Part shown: one piece after another, positions 1-11,800 of the stretch | Layout: each line of letters starts with the position of its first letter | Position numbering within the stretch: position 1 is the first letter of the stretch | From: Lepus europaeus | Taxonomy: Eukaryota; Chordata; Mammalia; Lagomorpha; Leporidae | Assembly: GCF_033115175.1 (NCBI RefSeq) | Contig: NC_084836.1 | Coordinates: 63,355,097-63,419,096, forward strand | Direction of reading: 5' to 3' | DNA: 64,000 nucleotides | Program-made: the position numbers and the translations under genes | The notes under the pieces: model-generated | Told to the model about the DNA's origin: nothing | Database searches by the model: none | The model's input: only the letters and a program-made list of their open reading frames with translations

Positions 1-685
1 ATGTGTGGTGTGGTGGTGGTGTGTGTGTGGTGTGTGTATGTGTGTGTATGTGGTGTGGTGTGTGTATGTGTGGTGTGGTGGTGTGTGTGTGTGTATGTGT
101 GGGGTGGAGTGCTTGTGTGTAGTGGTGGTGGTGGTGTGTGTGTATGTGGCGTGGTATGCTTGTGTGTGTATGTGTGGTATGTGTGTGTATGTGTGTATAT
201 GAGTGGCGTGGTGTGCTTGTGTGTAGTGGTGGTGGTGTGTGTGGTGTGTGTGGCGTGGTGTGCTTGTGTGTGTGTGTGGTGTGTGTGTGGTGTGTGTGTA
301 TGTGTGTGTATGAGTGGCGTGGTGTGCTTGTGTGTAGTGGTGGTGTTGTGTGTGGTGTGTGTGTGTGTCATGGTGTGCTTGTGTGTGTGTGGTGTGGTGT
401 GTGTGTATATGTGTGTGTATGTGTATGGTGTGTGTGTCTGTGTGTGGAGGGTGTGTGTGTGGTGTGTGTGTATGTGTGTGTATGTGTGGTGTAATGGTCG
501 GGGTGTGTTGTGTGTGTGCATGTGTGTGTGTGGTGTCGTGTGCTTGTGTGTGGTGTGTGGGTATGTGTGTGTGTATGTGTGGCGTGGTGTGCTTGTGTGT
601 GGTGGCGGTGGTGTGTGTGGTGTGTGTGTTGTGGTGTGTGTGTTGTGGTGTGGTGTGTGTGTGTGTGTTGTGTGTGTGTGTGTGA
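1..685. repeat. GT-rich minisatellite in OS9 intron 14
   Basis: Almost only G and T occur on the plus strand, in GTGTGTGTGG-like units. A longer unit with the core GGCGTGGTGTGCTTGTGTGT recurs near positions 207, 319 and 580, with a variant near 110, so there is a higher-order period of roughly 100-112 bp. On the OS9 (minus) strand it is a CA-rich tract starting about 40 bases downstream of the exon 14 splice donor. The array runs off the left edge. The long open frames across it are low-complexity Val/Cys artefacts. Confidence 0.9.
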
Positions 686-725
686 AGGCCAGGACTCAGG
701 ACTCGGCGGGGAGGACGCCCCTCAC

Positions 726-838
726 CAAGATGTTGAAGAAAATCTCCTTGAGGTTTTTCGTGTCCTCGTCGCTCAGCCAGCGCGCGTCCTCCTCGGCGCC
801 GTCAGCCCCCGGCCGGACGATTTTGATCTCGATCTTCC
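726..838 (-). CDS. OS9: OS9 exon 14
   Basis: A 113-nt exon coding residues 590-627, ending EDTKNLKEIFFNIL at the donor GT (725-724). The frame reads through the donor into intron 14 only as an artefact; the true C-terminus is off the left edge. Confidence 0.94.
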
Positions 839-3800
839 CTGGGAAGGAGCGGTGCGGGCCGTGAGAGGCCGGGCGGACGGGGCCTTGGGCAGGGCCCTGC
901 CGCCGGCCCCTGCACTTGCGCGGGCAAGCCCTTGCAGCCGCTCGCGCCCGCCGCCCCCAGGGCCCACCTTCCGCCGTGAGCCCCTCCCTCTCCAGCAGCT
1001 CCTTCACCAGCCCCTCGATCTGTTTCAGCTGCGGGTTTTCCCGTTTCATCTCGAGGACAGTCAGATCCCGATTGGGGCCTCCGTGACGGAGCTTGGTGAC
1101 CCGGACCCGGACTCTGTGCTCAGGATCCTCCTCTTAGAGGGCGACACACACAGGGAGACAAAGCAGGGCCGTGACTCCAGGGTGCGGGGCGGCGGTCTGA
1201 CCTCTCCCCAGGCCCTCGGTGGGCCTGCGGGCTCGATTCCACTAAACGTGGAGCTGAGCCGGGGCTGCCTCCCTGCGCCAGCCTACAGAACTCCGGCCAC
1301 CGATTCCAACTCCTTCTCCCCACGCCCCCCCCCCAGTAATCCTGCCCATCACCTGTAGGGAAACAACTGGGTTTCCCAAAGCTAAAATCAAGCCACCTGC
1401 ACCAACAGAGTGGGTTTAAGAAGCAGGCTGGGAAGCTGGCGTGGTGCTCCACACGCTGATCCTTCAAAGAAACCTCAGTATTCACGGAGCGGATGGAGGC
1501 TCTGAAACCGGGATGATGCACCTGGAATGGCCAGTGGCCACGCCCACAGGGGAGGCCGGGAGGAGGAGTGCAGCGTGGGGGGCATCCTTCAAGGACGTGG
1601 TCTCACACTCACTCAATTCCTGCCTGCCGATCACAAGGTGCCCGGCGTGGGCCTGGGCACCGAGCACACAGGAGCAAACCAGAAAAGCAGACACACGCGC
1701 TCTCCGACTGCTTTCCTAAAGGATGACGGGAGGTAACCGAGCGGGAGGGCAGCAGGGCGAACAGCGTTCCAGAGGGCAGCTAGAGGCTGAGTGCCCCCAG
1801 GAGGGAGGTGCACGGCGCCCCAGGCCCAGCAGCGGCAGGCGGCTCCCCAGCGGGCCTCTCACCTGCAGGCTGTGGCGACGGGGGCGGCTTTCTGGCGACC
1901 ACCTTCCTCCTCCTGTGCTTCGTCAGCAGCTCTGGGCTCTGCTTCTCCTCCAGCCTTTTGATGAGCTTGCTGAGAGTGGACGTCAGAGCCAGCATGGCGC
2001 GATCGCGCTCCGACTCCTTCTTCAGCCCATCCGGGTCCAGCTCCTTCTCCGTCTGGAACGTCCAGCAGGGGTGGCGCGTTGAGGCCAGCAGGCCACAGCC
2101 CATCAGAGTCCAACACCGAGTGGCACCCCTGTCCCCGACCCGCCCTGCGGCCCCCCAGCCCCCAGCCTGGGCCACCCTGTGGGGCCGGCGGAGCGAGGCC
2201 TACCTCCTGGATGATGCTGTCCAGCTCCCGCTCCATGCCTGCCTTCACCTCGGCGCGGAGCCGCTCGCGGTCGGATGGGAGCAGGATCCCTTCCAGCTCC
2301 TTCTCAAACTCCCCCAGAAGCTGCCGCTCATCCTCATCCTCGTCTTCGTCCTCGTCCCCGTCGTCCTCCTCCCCCACCTCACCCGGAGGGTCCGCGTCAC
2401 CCTTGTCCTTCCCCTCCGGTTCCCTCTGAGGGGCTTCTGGGATGTCCTCGTCCGGCTGCTCTTGGGCTGCGTTTGGCTTCCCCTGGGAGGAAGAGGGGGG
2501 AAGCGGTCAGGGTTTCCTGAGATGTCCAGGGGTCAGGCAGTGGTGGCTGCGGCAGGGGGGCCAGGGGGGCATGAAGGGCACCAGTCGGCTCTAGGGGGTC
2601 CGACTCAGGCCCAGGTCAGGGCTGGCATTTCAGATGCCCCCAGCCAGGAGGCGGGTTCCACCCCTCCCCTGAGCAGGGCCCACACCTTTTTCGTTCCACC
2701 TTTCAGCTCCTCTATCAAGCGAATCAAGTCGGCAGGACTCCGAATGACCTTGACCTGCACGTTGTTCTGAAAATCTGAGATGAAAAGAAAGGCATGGGCT
2801 TGTTGTGTCTTAAATTCACTTTTGACTTTTAAGGAGAAGGTCAAGGAAGGACCCGGCCCCTGTGTCCACAAGTCTGTGTGGTGCAGGAGCCAGGGGGAAA
2901 CACCCCCACCCCCACCACCCACACACACATACTTTCCAGGGAGCACTGGGCCCCGGGACGTGCAGGCAAAGCCGGGTGTGAACCTTCCCCAGCGCATCGC
3001 ACACTTTGGGGCCTCTTGGCCAGGACTCCAGGCTTCAGGGGCACACAGCAGCTCTTCCCTGGCTCCTGTCCTTCCCTTCCCATAAACCTTGGCCATCGCT
3101 TGTCTATTCGCTTCTGGGCACCCTGCTCCGGTCACTGATTTGTTCCCATTTAATCTCCCCACAAGCCTGGAAGGTGGGGCTTTCTAAGCCACACTTTGTG
3201 AATACGGAAATGGAGGTGAAGTTGTCTACCTAAAGGTATTACCTGGAGGGCAAAGTGGATTTGCTGCTGGTCTGGCTGCCCGGCCTCCCTCCTGGTTCAC
3301 CTCCACCCTGCACCCACACTGCTGCCAGCCTCCAGATACACTAAAGCAGTAAGTAAGGGAGACAGGAGGGTGCGCCTCACCGCTGGGAGGGCCTGGAGCC
3401 ACGTCTGCTGCCTCCGGATTCGGGTCCTGCTCCTGACGGGGAGCAAAGAGCAGAGTCAAGTACAAAGGCTGGTGTGTGCCCACCGTGCTCTCCAGGCAGT
3501 GGTCCTGGGGATGTCCTTGCATCCCCAGGGACACCTCAGCACCTCATCATCAACTCAGCCTGAGCGACCCCCCTTCCCAAAGCCCAGCTCCAGCCTCAGC
3601 GGAGGGGAGGGGGCTGAGAAGCTGGCTCACACCTCCGCCTCTGCCCCTTCCCCTCTGGGGGCCTGCTCCTCTGGCTCATGAAGCATCTTCCAGAAATCAG
3701 GTTCCTTACTGTCGTCCTTGGCTGGGTTCGCACCTGGGGTACAGAGAACGGGGGGGAATCTGAAAGGAGGGGAGAAAGGACGGGAGCAAACAGGACAGGG

Positions 3801-5848
3801 AACACGCCCCTCTGTTCCCAAGGGTCCCTGGCACTGTTCTGACCCGCCCCATCAACCAGCACAGGGCACCACGGAGAGTGAAGGTAAAGCCCAATCCTAC
3901 CTGCTCTCTTTGGGGGTACCGCCCCAGGCTTGGCCTCACTCCACATTTGGGGCTCTAGGTCTTGCACCTCCTCTATGACTTTATTTTCATCCTGCTTTGA
4001 GTCTGCGGACAAACAGCACACGGGCAGCATAGGGACCAGTTCCTCTGGGCGATTCCACTCTATCGTCTACTTGCCCCCCCCCCATAAGTCCCCTTCCTCT
4101 TCTTCCTCTTCTGGGTGCTCACCGTCTTGCCTCTGCATGTAGGCCAGGTACTCTTCGGGCTGCAGGGAAGGGTGGCAGAGGATAGCCTGTGGAGCAGCAC
4201 TGGGTGGGGGCCGGAGGAGAGGGTGGGGGCAGAGCCGGGGGGTCCGAATGGTCAGCACGTAAGAGCAGGACAGGGGCTCGTCCACGCGGTCAATGTAGTC
4301 CCCGGAAATGCCTGCACTCTCATCACAGAGGAACTGCCGGGACACAAAGGGCGAGGGGCTCGTGATGGGCCCCAGCACCTGGCGTGCGCTCTGAGAGCGG
4401 GCGTGTTTCATAAAGCATGGCTTATGTGCCAGGCACTGTGCACGTCTGGAAAATATGGGGCTTTGTAATTAATTATCACAAAAACCCAAGGAGGGAGAGA
4501 TTAAGTGTCTCAACTGTGTGGCTCGAGGAACGCAGGTCCAGTGCAGTGAAAGCACTTGTTCAGGCTGGCCACTGGTAAGTGGTAAAAATGGGAAACGAAC
4601 TCAGGCAGCTTCACTTCCGATCCATTTCCCTGCTATTGTGCCTGGGAAAGCAGCAGAGGATGGCCCAAGTCCTTGGGCCCTTGCACCCGTGTGGGAGACC
4701 TGGAGGAAACTTCTGGCTCCTGGTTTTGGATCGGCCCAGCTCCGGCCATTGCAGCCATTTGGAGTGAGCCAGAGGATGGAAGATCTCTCTCCCTCTGTCT
4801 TTCCTTCTCTCTCTCTCCCTCTGTAACTCTTTCAAATAAGTAAATAAATCTTAAAAAAAAAAAAAAAAAAAAAAGAGCCTGGAACTCCACTTCGGTCTAT
4901 GGACAAGGACCCAAGCACTTGGCTTATCTTCTGTTGCCTTCCCAGGCACATTAGCAGGGAGCTGGATTGGAAGTGGAGCAGCCAGCGCTCTACCCGGCAC
5001 TCTGAAATGGGACACCAATGTTGCAGGCAGTGGCTCAACTTGCTGTACCACATAGCCAGCCCTTAAGAGCTGATCTTTTGAAAAGATCAACAAAGGGAAT
5101 AAAGCATTAGCCAGACTGACAAAGAAAACAACAGAGAAGACTTAAATTAATGCAATCAGGAAAGAAAGAGGGAACATTACTACCAACACTACAGAAATAA
5201 AAAGGAGTGTAAAGGAATACTATGAACATTTATACGCCAACATGTCAGATAAGTTCAACAAAACAGATAAATTCCTAAACTACCAAAACTGAAGCAAAAA
5301 GGAAAGAGATAGAACTAGTAATTAAAAAATCACCTGCTCAGAAAAGTCTGGGCTGCTGGGTTCACAGGTGAATTCTACCAACAGTTAAAACAGTAAATAT
5401 CTTCACAAGCTCATTTAAAAAACAGGAGAGGCAACACTCTCCAATTCATTCTAGAAGTCAGCAGTATTAGCCTGATACCAAATGCACAAAAAGACATCCC
5501 AAGAAAAGAAAACCTCCTTTGAGTTCAGATTCCAAAACCCTCCACAAATACTGGTCAACCAAACTCAGCAGTATATAAGAACAATTATGCCGGGGCCGGT
5601 GCTATGGCGAACGGGTAAAGCCGCCACCTGCAGTGCCTTCATCCCATATGGGCGCCGGTTCGAGTCCCAACTGCTCCACTTCTGATCCAGCTCTCTGCTA
5701 ATGGCCTGGGAAAGCAACAGAAGATGGCCCAAGTCCTTTGACCCCTGTACCAACATGGGAGACTTGGAAGACACTCCTGGCTCCTGGCTTCAGACCAGTG
5801 CAGCTCTGGCCATTGCAGGCATCTGGGGAGTGAACCAGCAGATGGAAG

Positions 5849-5888
<40 letters not shown>

Positions 5889-8800
5889 CTCTGTAACTCT
5901 GCCTTTCAGATAAAATAAATAAATCATTAAAAAAAAAGGAGGTAGAATTATACACCATAACCAAATGGAATTTATACAAGCAGTGTGGGTTGGGTTAACA
6001 TAAAAATAAATTAAATACACAGTATCAATACGTGTACAGGAGAGTCTAACCAAGGCAGTTAGGCAAGAAAAGAAGGTAAAAGTCATATAGATTGGTAAGG
6101 AAAAATGTAAAACAATCTATTTGCAAATGACCTGATCTTGTATATAGAAAATCCTAAAGAATCCACTAAAATAGGAGTTGGAGGCCGGCGCCGCGGCTCA
6201 CTAGGCTAATCCTCCGCCTTGCGGCGCCGGCACACCGGGTTCTAGTCCCGGTCGGGGCACCGATCCTGTCCTGGTTGCCCCTCTTCCAGGCCAGCTCTCT
6301 GCTGTGGCCAGGGAGTGCAGTGGAGGATGGCCCAAGTGCTTGGGCCCTGCACCCCATGGGAGACCAGGAGAAGCACCTGGCTCCTGCCATCGGATCAGTG
6401 CGGTGCACTGGCCGCAGCACGCCTACCACGGCGGCCATTGGAGGGTGAACCAACGGCAAAAGGAAGACCTTTCTCTCTGTCTCTCTCTCACTGTCCACTC
6501 TGCCTGTCAAAAAAAAAAAAAAAAATAGGAGTTGGAATTAATAAATAAGCTCAACAAGTTTCAATATTCAGGAATCAATTGTTTATATATTTGCAATAAA
6601 AACATCCCAAAGTGGAATTTTTAAAAATTTCACTTGGAATAGAATCAACAAGAATAACTAGGAAACACAGTCAGCACTGTGGTGTAGCAGGTAAAGCCAC
6701 CGCCTGCAGGGCTGGTATCCCATATGGGCACTGGTTTGAGTTCTGGCTGCTCCATTTCCGATACAGCTCTCTGCCAGTGAGTCTGGGAAAACAGTGGAAG
6801 ATAGCCCAAGTGGTTGGGCCCCTGCTCTCATATGGGAGACCCAGAAAAAGCTCCTGGCTCCTGGTTTCAGATCCACCCAGCTCTTGGCCATTGAGGCCAT
6901 TTGTGGAGTGAACAAATGGATGGAAGATTCCTCTCTCTCTCTCTAACTCTGCCTTACACATAAAAAAAAAAAAAAAATTTTTTTTTTTTTAAACCTGCTG
7001 TGCCACAGGAATGGCCTCAAGACTTGTCATCATATACTTTTAATACTTTTTGAGTTTTATATTATGGGACAGAATTATCTGTTTAATAATCAGGAATTTA
7101 AAATACCCATAGAAACCTAGTGAGATACATAAGTAGCATTTGTAGAGAAAATTTTTATGAGATGTATTACTGAAAATGAATGAACCAGGAGTTCATTTCA
7201 AAGAGTTGAATAAAGAACAGCAAAATAAGTTCAAAAAAGTAGAAGGTAGGAAAATAAAGATGCGAGTGGAAATTAATAACATGGAAAACAAATACAGTAG
7301 ATACGCTCAACAGAATCAAAAGTTGGTTTCCTGAAAAGGCTGACAGAAGCGAGCCTCTGGTGAGGCTGACAAGTAGCAAAGGGTGAAGGCAAAAGCAACC
7401 CAGGGAGAATGAAGAAACCTAATTAAAGATGCTACAGGAGTTTGACTTTACAGGTAAATTCTAGCAAACATTCATGGAATAAAAAATTCAAATCTGGTGC
7501 AGTCATTAGGCAAAGCCATTAAGTTGCCACATGAGACACCTGCGTCCCTGTCAGAGCGCCTGCTCCTCTGCGTCACAGCAGGTGATGGCTCAACTGCTGG
7601 GTCCCTGCCACCCCCGTGGGAGACCTGGACTGACTTTTGGGCTCCTTGCCTCAGCCTGGCCCAGCCCTGCTGTTGTGGCTATTTGGGGAATAAACCAGTG
7701 GAAGAAAGATCTCTCTGTGTTGGTCTCTCTGACCTTCCAATAAAATTAAATAAATAATTTTTTTAATTCAAATCTCCCAAGTATAAAAAAAGTGAGAACA
7801 TTTTTAACTTACATTTTGAGACTAGCTAACCTTGTTCGCAAAAACATTATAAGGATAGTACTAGAAAAAAAAAGTACATGTCAATATCTCTCATGAACAG
7901 GTACACAAAAGTCCTTCAAAAAAATTGACAAATTGAATCCAGCAAGATCCAGAAAGGGCAGTCAAGAGTAACATATCTGATCAATTTAGGCCCACCTCAG
8001 GCAGGCAAGTTTGGTTCAGTCTTTGAAAATCTAAAAATTATTTTATTTCAAATTAAATATAGCCTTAAAACATATGCAGGAGAAATGCACAATACTGCGA
8101 AATCCACCATCACAGTGGGAATTTTAACAGACCTCTTTTTTTTTTTTAAGATTTTATTTATTATTTGAGAGGTAGTTATAGACAATAAGAGGGAGAGACA
8201 GAGAGAAAGGTCTTCCGTCTGCTGGTTCACTCCGCAAATGGCCAGAACTGCACCAATCTGAAGCCGGGAGCCAGGTGCTTCTTCCTGGTCTCCCATGTGG
8301 GTTTCCCAGGCCACAGTAGAGAGCTGGACTGGAAGAGGAGCAGCTGGGACTAGAACTGACACCAATATGGGATGCTGGTGCCGCATGTGGAAGATTAACC
8401 TACTGCGCCTCAGCACCAGCCCCAACACACCTCTTTCAATAATCACTGGCCCATAATTATGGCCAGTGCTGTGGTATAGCAGGTTAAGCCTCAACTTGCG
8501 GCGCCAGCTCCCCATATGGGTGCCGGCGCTGTGGCGCAGCAGGTTAACACCCTGGCCTGAAGTGCCGGCATCCCATATGGGCGCAGTTCAAGACCTGGCT
8601 GCTCCACTTCCAATCCAGCTCTCTGCTATCGCCTGGGAAAGCAGTGGAAGATGGCCCACGTCCTTGGGCCCCTGCACCCATGTGGGAGACCCGAAGAAGC
8701 TCCTGGCTCCTGACTTTGGATAGGTGCAGCTCCAGCCATTGCAGCCATTTGGGGAGTGAACCATTGGATGGAAGACCTCTTTCTCTCTCTCTGTCTCTCT

Positions 8801-11800
8801 CTCTCTCTGCCTCTCCTCTCTTTGTGTAATTCTGACTTTCAAATAAATAATCTTTAAAAAATAAAAAATTTAAAAAATTTTATTTATTTGAAAGACAGAG
8901 TTACAGTGAGAGGTAGAGACAGAAACAGAGAGAGGTCTTCCATCCATGGCTCACTGACCAGGTGGCCACAATGGCCAGATCTGTGCCGATGCAAAGCCAG
9001 GAGCCAGGAGCTTCTTCTGGGCCTCCCACATAGGTGCAGGGACCAAGCACTTGGGCCATCTTCTGCTGCTTTCCTAGGTGCAATAGCAGGGAGCTGAGTC
9101 AGAAATGGAGCAGCTGGGACAGGATCCAGAGCCCATATGGGACGCCAGCACTTCAGGCCAGGGCTTTAACCTGCTGCACCACAGCGCTGGCCCCTGCTAC
9201 TTCAGTTCTGATCCAGCTCTCTGCTAATGTCCTGGGAAAGTGGTGGAAGATGGCCCAAGTGCTTGGGCCCCTGCACCCACGTGGAAGACCTGGATGGAGC
9301 TCCTGGCCCCTGGGTTCAGATCATCCTGGTTCTGGCCATTGCAGCCATTTGGTGAGTGAGCCAGCGATAGAAGACTTCTCTCTCTCTCTCTCTCCTTCTC
9401 TCTGTAACTCCGCCTTTCAAATAAATAATCTTTTAAAAAATAATGATTTAGTCAACATAAAATTAGAAAATCTGAGCAAGTCTTGAACTGAGTAATTAGA
9501 GAACATTTTTGCTTTCAAGCATAAACATACTATTTTAAGAAATTCACCATTGAATGAAGTCTCAATGATCACCAAAAGAATCATTCACACAATGGCATAC
9601 ATTTTGAAATCAGCAGCAATCATATAAAAACAACAAAAGCAAAATATTTGTTTAGAAATATAATAAACAATTATAAGTAAGTCTGAAGCAAAGTGGAAAT
9701 CAGAGTGAAAACAGAAACACCACATTGTAACTCTGAGGGATGCGACCAGAACAGTGCTCAGAACGAGATGCGAGGTTGAAGCGCCTCATCAGGGAGGCAG
9801 ACAGACAGAAAGCTGGTGAGGGGAGCATCCCGCCCCAGGAGTTACAGGAAGAGCTGCAGCTCATGCCAGGGACGGAGGATGATTTTCCTAATAGATAAAG
9901 AGCTCTTTAAAAATTGAGAAGAAAAAGATCAACAAGCCATCAGGAAAATGAACAAAGAATTTGGACGGTTGAAAGCGAACAGTAAAAAAAGAAAGAGGCT
10001 CCTAAATGGAGTAAGATTACACATCTTAAGAGAAATGCAAATTAAAGCCACATTAAGAAACCATTCTTCATCCGATGCCTCGCTGATGACTGGCCCAAAT
10101 CCAAAAGTTTAAAAACATACAGGGCTGGCATGGCTGTAGGGAAACTGGCGCTCTGGCACATTGCTGGAAGGAGAAATTTGCCTAAGTGGGGTGAATTGGC
10201 AATACATATCAAAACTACGTGTCTACTTCCAGAAACTGCATCTACTTAGACTCTGTAGGTACAAGACGACTCCCAGTGGCACCGTTGTGTTCATAAAAGA
10301 TTTTTTTTTTTTTTTGACAGAGTTAGACTGAGAGAGAGAGAGAGAGAGAGAAAGGTCTTCCCACCGTTGGTTCACCCCCCAAATGGCCGCCACGGCTGGA
10401 GCTACGCCGATCCGAACCCAGGAGCCAGGTGCTTCCTCCTGGTCTCCCATGAGGGTGCAGGAGCCCAAACACTTGGGCCATCCTCCACTGCCTTCCCGGG
10501 CCACAGCAGAGAGCTGGAGTGGAAGAGGAACAACCGGGACTAGAACCTGGAGCCCATATGGGATGCTGGCGCCACAGGCGGAGGATTAACCAAGTGAGCC
10601 ACGGCACTGGCCCCTCATAAAAGATTAAAACATGAACATCTGGCCGGTGCCGCAGCTCACTAGGCTAATCCTCCGCCTTGCGGCGCCAGCACACTGGGTT
10701 CTAGTCCCGGTCAGGGCACCGATCCTGTCCCGGTTGCCCCTCTTCCAGGCCAGCTCTCTGCTGTGGCCAGGGAGTGCAGTAGAGGATGGCCCAAGTCCTT
10801 GGGCCCTGCATCCCATGGGAGACCAGGAGAAGCACCTGGCTCCTGCCATCGGATCAGCGCGGTGCGCCGGCCGCAGTGCGCCTACCGCGGCGGCCATTGG
10901 AGGGTGAACCAACGGCAAAAGGAAGACCTTTCTCTCTGTCTCTCTCTCACTGTCCACTCTGCCTGTCAAAAAAAAACACAAACAAACAAACAAAAAAATA
11001 AAAAAAAAACCATGAACATCTGTTTAACTTGGCCGTGGATTTAGGGACCTCTGGGACATTATTTTTTGGTGTGTTTGAAATGTCACATGATTAAAGACAG
11101 GAGTGCAGATTCAAGTCGTTCCAGACAGCTAGCCTTTGTTCCCTAAGCTCACGAGGCTTCACCACACCTGCCTACAATCACACATGTGGCCGACTTGGGT
11201 GGTCCACCAGGGCGTAAGACCTAAAAATGAGAAGGGACCAGGTGGCAAGGCCCTCATCTTTCTACCAGCAAAATCCGCAGTCCACAGCAAATACTCCACC
11301 CTGTGTGCAAGTTCCAACCCCAGAGCCTTCCTAGGGTTGGAACTTGTACACAGGGTGCAGTGTTTGCTGTGTTCCCAACTCCATCCAAAGCCTCTTCTCA
11401 CCTGCTCTCCCATCATCCTTTCTCCTCCTCTGTACCATGTCCACCCAACAGCATTTAAACATGCTCTGGTCTGTTCCATCTCAAAACGCACATCAATAAC
11501 AGAGCACGTGCCTCTTCCGGGTGATTTCACCACGACGCAGGGCTTCAATCACAAAGGACGTGAGGCGACTCCCAGCACCTGGGTTCAGCTCATCCTCTCT
11601 TGAGCTGTGCAGCCACAGACCCACAGCCTCCTTAGCAATTTCCACTTGGAGGCGGACTTTGCCCACGTGCAAAGCCAAATTCACCACGTTCCCTCATCAA
11701 GCCCATGCTATGCAGTCACACAAGTCAGAAACCTGGAAAAGCATTCTCGACCCCTTCTATCCGGTTTGTCCCCCTAAATCTCTCTCTAAAATGTCACGTT

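Noticed and set aside
1-864. Several long plus-strand open frames rich in Val and Cys
   Set aside because: They are translations of the GT-rich minisatellite in different frames and have no protein family.
1808-2770. 320-codon plus-strand open frame
   Set aside because: It is antisense to OS9 exons 10-12 and reflects the GC-rich coding bias of the real gene on the other strand.
6166-6548. Open frames on both strands with GWPKCLGP- or HSRELAWKRG-like peptides, repeated through the window
   Set aside because: They recur wherever a CTAGTCCCGG-type SINE lies and are SINE translations, not genes.
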